A stretch of DNA of 64,000 nucleotides. Source: Ophiocordyceps camponoti-saundersi (nom. inval.) (taxonomy: Eukaryota; Ascomycota; Sordariomycetes; Hypocreales; Ophiocordycipitaceae). Both the position numbers and the translations under genes were made by a program. How positions within the stretch are numbered: the first letter of the stretch is position 1; each line of letters starts with the position of its first letter. A model generated the notes under the pieces. It did no database searches and was not told the origin of the DNA. It saw only the letters and a program-made list of their open reading frames with translations. The stretch spans positions 162,141 through 226,140 of the forward strand of contig PDHQ01000020.1 of assembly GCA_003339415.1 (NCBI GenBank), in the 5' to 3' direction. Below, in pieces: positions 45,178 through 57,615 of this stretch.

Positions 45178-46285
45178 GTAAGCCACTGTAAGTTATGCAG
45201 CACTTGTCTCGGACCAGCCCGTTCCTCTAGCCTCGTCTTTCAGATGGAGAAGAGGAGACGATGAGGGGGAGGGGGGAATAAGTAAGACGTTATGAATGTC
45301 GAAACCTGTCTCTGCTGCCTCGTCGAAGAGTCAATCAATCCACCGCCGGACCTGTCTCGTCTCGCTTCCCGGGCACGACATTTCTGAGTAATGAGTGAAG
45401 CACGGCTACGGCTACGGACGATGCTTGGATCTGTTGATTGCATATCTCCCCAGCCAGTAGAAGCCGGACCTATCATGGACATGTCAGAAGATGAAGGACA
45501 GAGATAACGCCTTGACCGAGGGTTCTCGGATGAAACCACAATAGACATGCATACGGACAGACAGACAGACAGACATGCATATATGATTACCTGTATCCGT
45601 ACATCTCCCTACTTGTCTGCATCGTGATTATCTTTGCCTACGCCATGAATGGTACTTGGTGGCTGCTCGCTGCGGCGGTGAGCCAACAATCGTCCATCTT
45701 CTTCCACCGTCTCGGCCCAAACAAGGAGCGGTCAGAGTTGTAAGCGTCAACACAAGCCCTTCCTCGTCTTTCCCCCCTTCAGACAACCCGGACCCGAACC
45801 CGAACCCTAACCCACACAGCCGTGACAAGACCATCTCCGAAGCGAAATCAACATCAGAAGCAGATGCAGCACATCTCATCACCAGCTGTACGAAATCGTC
45901 AGTTCAAAATAGAAAACTGGGGAAAAGTATCTAATCTCACCATCGTCGGACTCGTAGACCTGGGCTGGCTTTTCACCCCAAAATCACGTCGATCATCGAG
46001 GCTCTTAGACGAAAGACAGAAACGAAGAGTCTCACAGCAAGTAAACAATGACTGTTTTCCTACTTCAGTCCTGAAGATATATAGAGAGAGAAAAAGAAAA
46101 GGGGGTGTAAAAGTTACCCCTGAAGTAGGTCAAGGATATACACATCTGGATTCTACCCCGTAGATATCCCAAACACGTCCCAGCCTCTAAAGAAGAAGAA
46201 GAAGAAAGAAGAAGAAAAGAATAGAAACAAAAGAAATGAAGAAAAGAAAGTAAGACGAAGAAAAAAAGGCCAACACAAGATGCCC
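44832..46285. promoter_or_regulatory. Intergenic, GMC promoter and NRPS-like 3' region
   Basis: 1.45 kb. (CTT)n-type tract at 44876-44898, (GA)n at 45146-45173, (ACAG)n at about 45555-45575 and AAGAAG-type repeats at 46188-46265. No convincing coding region. Confidence 0.5.
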
Positions 46286-49200
46286 CTAATACTCCCACTG
46301 CTTACACCAGTGCTGCATCATGCCAGGCGTAACAGCCTTGCTGCCCTGCATCGTAGGACTAACCTTGATAGTCCTCTCCGTCGCCAAAACAGTAGGCGGC
46401 GCCTGAGCCCTCTTCCCCTTGAGGACGTCCCTATGGGACTCGAGCAGCTTGATGGAAGGGTTAGCCTCGAGATCAGCGTCCGACGCGTTCTCAGCGCTCT
46501 TCTCCAGCGTCTCCTGCCATTCCTCGAGGCTGACGAGCTTCTTGATCCTGCCCTCGTAAAAGTCCTTTACCGCCTTGGCCATCTCTCCCCACGACGAGGC
46601 GTGCGGGTTGGAGGCGTGGTAGTAGCCGAAGATGTCATCGACGTCGACCTTTGTCGTCACGCCTACAATCTCCAGTATGGTCGACGCCACCTCCTCCATC
46701 GTGAGCCAGTCGACCCTCTGTCTGGGACCGAGGTCCTCGGGTAGGATGCCGAGGTGGAGACCGCTGGCGACCAGGCTGGGGAAGTACTCGGGCTTGTTCC
46801 AGCATCCCTTCTCGCCCCTGGGTCCGCCGACCTGACCGACGCGGACGACGGCCGTGTGAAGGCCGGACTGGGCCGCGGCCGCGTCGAGGATGAGGCCGCT
46901 GAGAGCCTTGGACCGACCGTATCCCATGACGGGGATCGAGAGGTCGTCAAACTTCATCTCCGGTACCTGCTGGTGCTTGTCCGGGTAGCCTCCGACGGAG
47001 CCGACGCTGGACAGGAAGGCGATCGGGGCTTGCTTGTCTGCCGCCGCGACCATGTCGACAAGGTGACGGACGCCTCGGATCTGCGGCTCGAAAGAGCCCA
47101 CGCTGAGGTTGAAGTTGACCGACCAGGCGTTGTGAATGACCCGGTCAACCTCGGACAGAAGCTGGCGATATTCCTCCTCCTCCATTCCGAGAGAAGGCTT
47201 GGAGACGTCGACGCCGACAAACTTCACCTTGGAAAAGTCCGTTGCCAACCCTCGGTCGCTGCTGACGCCAGCCTGTCTCGACCGACCACCGTCCGCGCCA
47301 CGGTTCATAGCCCAGACCTTCTTCACCCTGGGAGAAGAGCAGAGGATGTCGAGCATGTAAGCGCCGAGCGATCCCGTCGTGCCCGTCAAGACGACCGTCT
47401 GTCCCTCGTCGTTGGGCTTGGGCTTGCCCTCCACCGCGGGGGGGAGGTTGAGCGTGTACTTGGACAGGAGCTGCTCCATGACCTTGATCTCTCTCGCCTG
47501 CTCCTGACCGCCGGCCGACTCGCCGGAGACGATGCCAAGGATATATCCGGCGAGCATCTGCGAAGAGTTGTTGGCGTAGATTTGCTTGGGCGTAACCATC
47601 TCTTGCAGGTCGATGTTGTTGGGCAAGGTAACGTCTTTGAGACCGGCGCGCAAAAAGGAAGCGATGCGGATAACCTGAGCCGAATCGATGCCGGCATCAA
47701 AGTAATCCGTCTCAGGCTCCAGTCCAGAAACGCCCAGTCTACTATCGATCAGCTGGACGATGGACTTGGCCAAGGCCGACTCGTTCGTCAGATCGAGCGT
47801 GACCGGACCGCCAGCCTCGCCGGACAAGGCGCGGTCGTAGAGCTCTTCGATATCATCCTTGTACAGGTCCATGGCCATGGCCCTCTGAATAGCACCCTTT
47901 CCGGAGCGCGGGAAAGGCGCATCCGCACGGCTGAAGCCGATAAAGTCCTTGCCAACCCGACCGTGAGCGACGGTTTCCTTGTTGACCTGGTCAACCAGCG
48001 GCCAGATCTCATCCGTCAGGTGAGCGGCCTCCTCGCCGTTCTTGGGGTTCTCGTATGGCTCGAGGATCATGGCGGGCTGGAACCGGCCCTGACCCACAAC
48101 CATGGCTCCCTTGATCTTGGGGTGGCCGGTGATGGTGTCCTCGATCGTCGTCGGGTTCAGCTTCTCGCCGTTGGAGAAGACGATGATGTTGTCGATGCGG
48201 CCCCTATACATCCAGTGGTTCGGAAGCTCCGGGTGAGGGAGGTAGAGGTCGTTGGTCGACCACTCATCCTTGTCCGGGAACGTGTAAAAGACCGACTGTG
48301 TCGGAAACTTGGACTGTCCCTTGCGGACGACGACAAGCTCCTCAGGGGAACCGGGACCGTCAATAGGGCGGAAGTCGGCACCCATAGCCTCGGAGTCGAA
48401 GATGAAGTACTGCCAGTTGAGAGCATTTGGCTGGAAGTACATGGCATACGGATACTGCCTGTAACGAGATGACTGGGATCAGTAACGATTCGTTCATTCA
48501 ATTAGGGGAGGGAAAAGGGCCACAAACTCGGTCGATCCCATGGCGCTCTCCAGCAAAACGCCCTGCTTAGCCAGTAAATCACCCACGACGGGAGAGACCG
48601 GACCTCCGCCGTAGACGACAAAAGAGAGCTTCTTCAGCATGGCAATGCCCTCTGCCGTAGATGACAACTCCTCAATGATAGACGGCGGCAGCACGCCGGC
48701 ATCGGCCCCGCTGTACTTGAAGCAATCCATGACGTGCGCTGCCGTCAGCTGGCTGTCGGGGCAGCCAAAGGCCATCGGGATATCGTAGTAGATGACTCCG
48801 CAGAGGAAGCCGTAGACGGACGCGGCGTGGAACAGGGGCATGTGACGGAAGTACAGCTTGCACCTCTCCTTGTACTCGGCGAGGTAGAACTTGGCCCCCT
48901 GGATCTCGGGAAGGTTGCGGTACGCGTCGGCAACGGCCAAAGATCCCTGCCGGACGACGATGGGCTTGGGGATGCCGGTCGAGCCGCTGGTGTGAAGGAC
49001 GACCAAGGGGTCCCATACGGCCTCCTCGAAGGTCTTGTTGTAGGGGAAAGGCTCGGGCTCGGCTTTGGCCAGATCCTTGGTGGAGGCGATGACGAAAGAC
49101 TTCATCTCGCGGTTCTTCAGCCATGGCTCGACAATCTTGGCCTGCGAGTCGGCGTAGAAGAGGGTGTTACAGTCGGTGACCTTGAGGAGAGAGAGAGTCG

Positions 49201-49618
49201 CCTCGAGGCTGTTCCGCGGCGAGTTGAAGAGGACCTTGTAGCCGGCCTTGACGCTAGCAATCAGGATGAACATGTAACGAATGTCCTGAGGCCCAATGTA
49301 ACAGATGGTCGGGAAGCTGTTCTTGGCCGGCACACCGAGCTCCCTGGTGATGGTATGGGCAAGCTCGTTGATGGCGTTGACGGCCTCCCTGTAGGTCAAA
49401 GCTTCCCAGCCATCCTGAGGGTTGGACGTCCTGGGCTGATAGACAAAGGCCCGTTCGGGGTCCCTCTTGGCCGTGCCTTCGACCACGTCGACGAGTAGGC
49501 GGTGACCATATCGGTTGGCAGGCGACTTGTCACGACTCGACAGATCCGAAGCCACACGCTGACGCCTCATAGCCGGATCAAGGCCAGACGGGCCCAAGTT
49601 GAGTTGCGGGGCCAACAT
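46286..49618 (-). CDS. NRPS-like carboxylate reductase (adenylation-thiolation-reductase)
   Basis: Single-module enzyme that would activate a carboxylic acid as AMP ester, load it on phosphopantetheine and release it reductively with NADPH. Two exons (49618-48528, 48458-46286) join in frame to 1087 aa. Adenylation domain: VVLHTSGSTGIPKP (A3, about 208-219), YGGGPVS, AMGSTE (A5, across the intron) and YRGRIDNIIVFSNGEKLNP (A7-A8). The thiolation domain has FDAGIDSAQVIRI with the carrier Ser at about 623. The reductase is an extended SDR: VVLTGTTGSLGAYMLDIL (about 719) with catalytic YGRSK (Tyr 877, Lys 881), ending MQHWCKQWEY. No condensation domain is present. Related fungal enzymes make aldehydes or alcohols from aryl or other simple acids; substrate unknown here. 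It is not Lys2, which is larger. Confidence 0.92.
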
Positions 49619-52065
49619 GGTTCCTTTCTTCTTTGCCTGGTTTTCTTCGTCTTCGTCTTCTTCTTCTTCTGTCGAGACTGTGACCAGTTGCTAGGAATCG
49701 TAGAGATTGAATGCAGCTTCACACTCGCGAGACCATGGAAGGAGAAGATAGAAGAAGGCAGACTCCTGGAAAGCTGAGGGGGGGAGGGAGAGGAAAGCGG
49801 CAAACCTATTATACAAGGGGAGAGCGGAAGTGTGACGACGACGGCCTAGCCGGACCATGGACCTCGTCAATGTGGCATTCCCAGCAACCCCAGTAAAGAA
49901 ATCGAAGAGCATCATAATCCTGAACAGGGTAAAGTCACAGGCAGAGCGAGATGGCGATAAAGCTGCAAAAAAAAAATCACACATGGACGTGTCACATTCC
50001 GAACGCATACAGAGTTAACTTTGCTAACTTACCCATGGCCCGCCCCCCAAAAGGTAGGATTGCGTTTCCGGAATGGCACCAAGTCCCCATCATCCATTCG
50101 AAGGCCCTTACCAACGACGTAGTCAGTGTGTATGTAAGTAGGCCTCTCCCCCCCGGACAATCCCTTTAGTCAAGAAATAGGGTGTTTACTCATCAAGAAG
50201 TTGACGGAAACAGACATGGCATCTTTTCAAGCCATCACTGCCAGTTTCTCATCTTGAAACATGTCCAGATGAGAGAGATTGAAGGAAAAAAGCAACTCGC
50301 TGAATGACGACGATGATGACGACGACAATTGAATAGGATTCTTCAAAGTCATGACCCGCTCCGGTAAAGCCGTCAAAATCCTCTCGCGGCTCGTTCAATT
50401 CACCCACCCGTAACTCTCACTCACGGCACCGACTGAACGGAAAGCTCGGCCTGTCAGAATCTTCCTTCTCGTAGCAAAAGGGGGGAAAGGGGATAAAAAA
50501 AACGGTCGAGGCTAAAAAGTCTCGCACGTGCCCACATCGCGTGGCATATGAGACCTGGCTCAGCTCAATGAAGCCTAGAGGGCTGAAGAAGGCACCGCAA
50601 TCGGATCTTGCTTCCCTCCTTTTCCCTTGCTTTCATTCGGGGACCAGCTCTGAAGAAAGTCCTGTAGTCCAAGGGTGATCAGCAACTAAAGAGCGACCTC
50701 GCTGGGCAGTCATTTTATTGAAGTTGATCGTGGCCAAAGGAGGGGAAGGTGGTTGGTTGTTGATGAGGTCGAAAAGGGAAAAGAAGGCCACAACCTCGGA
50801 TACCAGCGACCGTATCACGTGACACACGTTCCATCAACCCCGTGACATCTCTACTTGCTTGAGAATGCAACTTGAACACGAGTCTTCATCTAGCAATGCC
50901 TCTCTCAACGTGAAAATGATGAATGTTGGAGTTACGAGTTGCCTAGGCTTTGCCTGCAAAGTCCAACCCCAGAGTGTCCCCTATGCAACATGTTACATAC
51001 GTATAAAGTCAACCCTTAACCAGCCCTCGTTATACAATACAAATCCGATCCATCCCTGCTAAACTGGCATCAACCTACCTCCTAAGTCCTACCCCCTCCC
51101 CGTCTGGTACGAATACGGACGGTAATGCTCATAGCAGTCGAACCACCCCTTTCTTCGAGCTAAAAAAAAAACAAACCAAAACACTCACACCGTCTGGCCT
51201 TAACGGAAACCGTAAAACGTGGGATGCAGTAGGCGACATCCGGTTCCACGTCATTCTTGAGTAGGTATTCAACGGTTCCGTCCCTGCATGTACGGATTGG
51301 CAAACACCCCTGTTCATAAATCTCTCTTTCTTTCTTTCTTTCTTTCTTCGAAACCCCGAGTATCAGTACCAGTCGAATCAAGAACTGACTAAATACTACC
51401 TAGTAGTTGCCCGCCTACCTACCTGCCAGGTAAATAGACAGAAAGATAAACAACTGCCTGCTTCTGCTGTCTTCATCCTTGTGGATTGTTTCACCTGGCA
51501 CTAACGGGCAAACGCCGTCATGCCAGACCCAGATCAGGGATTCCCTCCGTCTCCTCCAGACAGGTGACCCCGGCTTTGCACCGGCGACGGTCATGGCCAA
51601 ATCCAACGCTCACGTTGAAAGAAAAAAACACCCCATGCTGCCTCGCACTATCGAGATACCCCCAACAAGCAGGCGAGGCCAAGCCTCTAGAACCTCTAAG
51701 CCAAGCTCAACCAACCCCCTTGCACCCTCCGCCTTCTAGATGGATAATCGCCATAATCCCATGCTCTCTCGTTCTGCCATTCTGTCTTGAAACGACTTGC
51801 TGCGGAATCCAGGCGACCGATGCTATGTAATGGAGCGAGGCCAGCCGAGATGCCGTAAAAGCAGCAAAAGAAGGGCGGTCGTCATTGTAGAGATAGAAAT
51901 TGCCTCCGTCGCCAATATCGCTTGCCCATAATCGCCCGACAGTCGCAACAATGAAGTGGAGAATGTATGTCAACGGCGGGAATCGAAGCCGAGTTTTTTT
52001 TTTCCTTTTCAGAGCGTTTGTTCGAAGCCTCCCTTCCCAAAGTGAGAGGCCGATTGCCAGCGCCT
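49619..52065. promoter_or_regulatory. Intergenic, NRPS-like promoter and SRE1 3' region
   Basis: 2.4 kb with no convincing coding region. It holds an AAC/GAC tract at about 50305-50330, (CTTT)n at 51324-51348 and (TACC)n at about 51410-51425. Confidence 0.5.
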
Positions 52066-55003
52066 TCAGTCGTCCATTTCATCGCCGTCACTCAAGCTGC
52101 CGTATCCGGTCTCCTTGTCCGGCCATGTCAGCGACTTGGTCGCCGCCAGGCATCTCGCCACCAGCTTGTTTCGAAGCTCCAAGCTGACACCGCACCGGGT
52201 CGCGCACGGTCTGCCCATCCAGATTCTGAGTCCGATCGACAGCCTGCTCATGGATACGTCGAACTCGTGCCTCAGGCCTTCCTGGCCCAGGAGGTGCTTC
52301 ATCAGCTCCATCATGGCGGTGAACCCCAGTAGCGTCATCGACGACATGTGCTCAAACTTGACGATACCTTGAAGGACGTCGAGCCGGCCCACCACGTCCG
52401 GAGCCCGCCTGAACTGGGCAATCGCTGTCGCGCATTTGAGTGAGATTGTCAGATCGTCGTCCGGCGGGACGCGTGTCATGGGCCTGCTGAGAGGGTGTTC
52501 ATTGGCCTCCCCCCCGGTCATCACTTGACGAGCCAGGTTCGTGTCTTCCGGGCAGGCTCCCTCGATCAAGACAGCGCGCGCCAAGATGGCGCGGATCCGA
52601 GCGACGGACCCCTGGGGCGCGACTTTGATGGCAAGGCCGATGTCCGCAGCCCTGCTCCGCAGCGCCGGATCGTCCTCGTCCAGAGTGGCAGTCAGGACGC
52701 GATGCAGAAGCTGCGTTGACCACCATGCTGCGACGGCGTCCATGGGCGAGCCGATGGCGACGTCGTCCACCACAGCGTCCATGCCGTCGATGCGACTCTC
52801 GACACTACTGGCCGTGTCCACGTTGAAAGCCAGATTGCTAGCCCTCTGCATTACTGACGCGCCGAGGACATCGTCCGATTCCTGTTCCACGAGAGCGGCA
52901 AGGTGCTCCGGAAGTTCGTGTTCGTGGGCAACGTCAGACCCGCGCCGGAGCCGGACCAGGAGGCGATTGAGCTGCCGGGCTTCGTTCCATCGCTTCCTCG
53001 CAAGCTTTGCCGCGACAGCGTTGATGGCACCCAGCAGCCTGTTGCTGTTGCTGATCTCCCACAAAAGGACCCGGATGTGGAGCGCCTTGAGCATCAGTCG
53101 AGCGGGGGTGTCGGGCAAGGTGCCCGAAGCGAGCAAGGTCAAGACCAGGCGACTTTTGCAGATGTCAATGTCACCACCGGCCAGCTGCGAGTCGAGGGCG
53201 ATGGACCATGCCTTGACCCTGGCAGCCTCTTCCTCCCCGCCAAGTCCCGTTAAAATTTGGTAGGCATGGACGCCGATTACATTGCGCAGACTGAGCTTGA
53301 AAGCCTTGAGGATCAGGGCCGAGGCCTCGAGGAAAAAGTTGTGTCTCGGGACCCAAACCGTCTGGATGGCCGTCAGCCACGCCTGCCGGCGGACGTCGAT
53401 GGAGGAGGCCAGCGAAGGTGCTCTCCGAAGTACGGTCGCTTGTTGCTTGCCAATCTTCCGGTTCGGCGACGGTAAAAGCAAGGGAACAAAGATGGAAAAA
53501 AAGGCACCGACGATAAACAGTAGCTTGAGAGAGGTGTGAACATGGTAACCCATGACCTGAAAGTCAAGCGCCGAAGACATACGGCCAATGAGGTGGAGTG
53601 GTAAAGCGTAAAGTCCTCTGCCCTGGGGATCTTCATTACTTTTCTCATCTTCCCCTACGGCTTCAAGGACCATAAGGCCGGCAAGGGAACCGACCATGAG
53701 TTTGCCGAAGTAAGGGCTCGTAGCAGCCCAACCTTGACGCTGCAACTGTTGCTCTTGTTGTTGCTCTTGCTGCTGCTGCTGAACCTGTTGATGACGTACC
53801 ACTGTCGGGTGACCTCCGCGGATCGGCTGTTGAGGCACCGGGTATGGCTGGTTAGCGGCCATTTGGGCCGAGATGATACGCTTCATGTCCTCGGGCACAT
53901 CGATCATGCCAGGCGGATCCGAATTGCTATCCTGCGTTGTGGCCATGGATGGGTTGGCAAACTGCTGCTGGTTCTCTTGGGAGAACGGCATGGGAGTGGG
54001 TGGTTGCTGCATAGGGTTGCTCATGGAGCCGTTCATAGCCCCGGCCACGATGAGCTTCTCGAAAGCCTCTATCCTTGCCTTCATGACATCGTTCTCATCA
54101 CTCAGGCGGCTGTTGCGTTTTTCAAGATGTCGGATGTATTCCGTGGCCTTGGTGAAGACCTGCGGGGCTCAGTCAGCAGGTCAGGAGGAATCTACGCGTC
54201 TGATGACTCACGGTCGCCTTGTTCAGCTTGTGCGCCGGCGTCAAGCCGTGGAGCTCCTGACGGTCCTCGGTAGTGTCCTCGCCTCTAGCGCTTTTTGACA
54301 TGATCCTGAGACTAGGAACGCAATCACGTAGTGCGGCGATCTTATCATTGATGTTGGTGCGGTACCGCTTCTCAATCATGTTGTGAGCCGTCTTCTTGAC
54401 GGGTTTGTCACCTTCGTCAATTCCGTCATCGTCTTCAAGCTCGTCCGACGGCTTCCTCTTTCGAGAGTCCCTCTTTGGCAAGGCGGTAAGCTCGGGAGAG
54501 GAGGCGGCGCCGACCTTGGCCTCACTGTTGGCCGACTCGGGACTGGGTTCGCTCCTGGGGGAGTTGTAATGGAGATGAGGTGGCATGGCGATGTTTCGGA
54601 GCTCCTCGTGGGACATTGGAGGTGGCGGGCGGACCGGAGCACCCTTGGCGGAGGCGGATGAATTGGAGCCGAAGACGGTCTCGGGGTTCACGCCGGGGGT
54701 AGGGAAGCCGTCGAAGGAGGGGGATGCTTGCGACTGTGGCCGTTGTCGCTGGTCGAAAGTCGGGAGAGGCCAGGGCGGGGCACAGGAGGCGGCGGGAGTC
54801 GCGGTGGAAGAGCCGACATCGAAAGATTCGAAGGGGGCGCTGACCTGGATTTCCCAAGGTGAGGGACCGTAAAAGGGCTGGGGGTTGTCGGCAGAGGCGG
54901 ACGGGGGATCGGCGTTGGCATCGGCGAGGGGGTTGCCATCAGCTATAAAGCCGAAGACTTGGTTGTCGAGCCCATAATGGCTCGCAGACTCGTCGTCGGC
55001 CAT
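52066..55003 (-). CDS. SRE1: Sterol regulatory element-binding protein (SREBP)
   Basis: Membrane-bound bHLH-zipper transcription factor that, after cleavage, activates sterol and hypoxia genes (Sre1/SrbA). Two exons (55003-54212, 54159-52066) join in frame to 961 aa. The bHLH domain starts at about 203, with HNMIEKRYRTNINDKIAAL. Tyr 214 in EKRYR is the SREBP-specific replacement of the usual bHLH Arg. The leucine-zipper helix (TEYIRHLEKRNSRLSDEND) follows the intron. A Gln-rich tract lies at about 385-405. Two membrane segments, YFGKLMVGSLAGLMVLEA (about 414-432) and LKLLFIVGAFFSIFVPLLL (about 474-493), form the ER hairpin. The long C-terminal domain corresponds to the fungal SREBP C-terminal region and ends SLSDGDEMDD. 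An upstream in-frame ATG at 55048 is less likely the start. Confidence 0.94.
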
Positions 55004-55385
55004 GGCGTTGGTCCGGTCGCTGTCGGAAGTCGGCAGCCGTGGGAGCAAGGAAAGTAAAGGTCCGTCTCATTCGAGTGGATGCGGCTGTGGTCGAAGGTCG
55101 CGGATAAGAGAGAGTGGATGGCCGGGCTGAGCCCAAGCCTCGGTATGGCTGGGCGGCGGGATGTCAGGACGATTATGTGGCGTCGGCCAGGGGCGAATAG
55201 TAGGAAGGCCAAAGAGTAGTGAAGATATAAGACGGGCCGTCACACGAGCGGCGCACAAACAGTGAAGAAAAATTTGTGATTGCGCGCAACCGACTGAAGG
55301 CAGCCGTGCCCCGGTTTTTTCTCTTTCTCTCCGTTTGTGCTTCCCCCCCCGCCTCTTCCCCGGTGGTGGTCCAGTGTGGAATCTA

Positions 55386-55431
55386 CCCTTGTTGGGTCCC
55401 CTTGTTGGGCCCCCTTGTTGGGTCCCCTTGG
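55386..55431. repeat. Tandem repeat CCCTTGTTGGGTC x3 upstream of SRE1
   Basis: Three head-to-tail copies of a 15-16-bp unit CCCTTGTTGGGYCCC, about 385-430 bp upstream of the SRE1 start codon. Confidence 0.85.
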
Positions 55432-56661
55432 GAGAAACGAGCCGCGCGGATCGTATGTAAAGCGCTCACAGCAAGTAGTTGTCACGCACTGTCAGGCGCC
55501 GCTGGAGACTGGCGGCAGGGATACGAATGGAGTCGGGGCGGAGCAAGAGACGGCAGGGGTGAAGGAAGGCTGCTTGTTTTTTTTTTGTTCACCAATAGTT
55601 TCAGAACGTGCAGCCTCGCGAAGAAAAGGCAAGAGAGAGATAGAGAGAGAAGAGTGATGAAGGAAAATAAAAGGAATTAAAGGCAAAACCTTCTGCGGCT
55701 GTGCGTTAGAAGTGCTTCAGGAGTGATTCAGCCTGTGATGGGGTGGCTGAAGCGCCCCTACAGAAGGACGGCTTGATTGTCGACCAAGCGGAAGAGAGTA
55801 ACCACCTACCAGGTATGTATGTATGTAGGTAGCCGGGTGATCAGTCAGCTTTGATGCTCTTGGAGAAGGTGCGTGATGGGCATACCCCGGGTACGACCTA
55901 CCTCTACCTAGTGCTACCTACCTCTTATCCCTCTTATCCCTCCTATCACCTGTTGCTTTTACCTATCGCGATACACTTTGAACAATGGATGAAGAGTGGC
56001 ATTGGCACGTCACAAAGAGGGGAAGGAGGGGTAGGAGGAGGAGGAGGAGCATTAGGAGGTAGAGGAGGAAGACGAGGAGGAAGACGAGGAGGAAGAGGAG
56101 ATGGAGGAGGAGAAGAAGAAGGAAGACGACAGTATGTATCCGTCCATAACAGCGACGATAATAGGCTAAGAGCACAGTTTAAAGAAGCAAAGAAAAATGA
56201 ATAAAAACAACCACCACCTACCCAAACAGCCTTTAAGCCTTTTACCCTTCTTCACCCTTGGGGTTCAACCGGAAACGAAGCGGCGACAGGGGATCGGCAT
56301 GTGCCGCAACAATCGTACGATGTGGGATGTGGGGGCGGTTGTCGCGCGGAGAAGGAACAAGAAGAAGAAAAAAGACATTGGGATATACATATGTACATAC
56401 CTACCTACATACATACATACACTCGTTGATGCCATCGACTCGCCTGTGGACGAGGTTCATGCTGTATTCGGCCGAGTACAGTACGGATATGTACAGATAA
56501 CAAGCACACACACAGCATGCAGAGCTGGAAGGTCCAGATAGTTCCGGATACTATCCGTAGGTGTCTACATAGGTACATACATATAGGCCCGTGCTCTGCG
56601 GAAGCGATCCTCGGACACTGTCCGTACATACACGGTGGTGCTCACGTAGCATCACGGTCGC

Positions 56662-56867
56662 CCCCCCCCCCCCCCCCCCCCCCCCAACCCCCCCCCCCCC
56701 CGCCCAGGCCACAAACAAGCACACACACCAAAAACAAAAACACACATCAAAAAAATAAAACCAAAAAAAATNNNNNNNNNNTGTGGGAGGGCGCCTCCTG
56801 GACGCTCCATTCTTTCACGGGGGGGGTTGCGTAGGCGCCCCCGCGCCCCCCCCCCCCCCCCCCCCCC
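56662..56867. repeat. C-runs flanking an assembly gap
   Basis: C-rich runs at about 56659-56701 and 56848-56867 bracket a low-complexity stretch that contains the N gap. The sequence here is probably unreliable. Confidence 0.8.
56772..56781. other. Assembly gap (10 N)
   Basis: Ten N characters. The size is probably a placeholder. Confidence 0.98.
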
Positions 56868-57132
56868 AAAAACGCCCCGGGCAAGGCGTGAAGTGCTTGA
56901 AATTCTACATGCATACAAAGGCACTTATGTACCATGTATTCATAGTTTCTATGATGTAGTCCGCATGTACATATGTATGTGCGGATATGTATGAACGGAT
57001 TGCGGATTACGAATACTCACTTACATACGGATACAACATATGTACATAAATACTCTGCCCATTCCTGTTTGTATAATATTTTATACTGTTTATACTGAGG
57101 CTTGCATCCCTTTAAGTGCGGTAACGCCGCCC

Positions 57133-57280
57133 GGCATAACCAACGCCTTGCCACGGAAGGTACGATTAGTACGGCTACGGGCATAAATTAGCACGCCCCC
57201 TCTCTCCCTCTTCTAGATAGCTCATCATCCATAGGGTCAAATTAAGCACGACTTATTTCCTTCTTCAGGGCTTCAGTCTT
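57133..57280. repeat. Degenerate copy of the 160-bp repeat
   Basis: Matches the 5-kb copies along its length but with many transitions, for example GGCACG to GGTACG, TTGGTA to TTAGTA and GGCCGC to GGCTAC. Confidence 0.7.
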
Positions 57281-57459
57281 TTTCTTCTGCCCCTTAAGTA
57301 CCTACTGAAACCCTATATAGATGACAAAGCTTCAAGATATAGCTATCGTCTGGCACAATGCTAGTTGCGATTTGTACGGCGCTTGATGGCCGGTTCTTCG
57401 CTTACAGTGCTTTTTCCACTTAAGAATAAGTACCGCTAGCTATGCGATACATGATTGGC

Positions 57460-57615
57460 TGGTGGGCAATGACGCCCTGCTACGGAAGGCACGATTGGTA
57501 CGGCCGCGGGTACAAATTGGCACGACCCCCCTCCCCCCTCTCTAGACAGATTATCATCCTTAGGTCAAATTGAGCACGACCATTTTGCTGCTTTGAGGCA
57601 CTATCCTTTCTTTCT
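57460..57615. repeat. Third good copy of the 160-bp repeat
   Basis: 156 bp, same orientation as the copies at 5076 and 5727, starting TGGTGGGCAATG and ending CCTTTCTTTCT, with a few differences and a small deletion near the start. Confidence 0.85.

Noticed and set aside
45785..45815. CCCGAACCCGAACCCTAACCC, telomere-like
   Set aside because: Only one true CCCTAA unit, in internal intergenic DNA.
46754..48472. 572-aa plus-strand open frame
   Set aside because: Antisense of the NRPS-like reductase; long only because of GC-rich codon structure.
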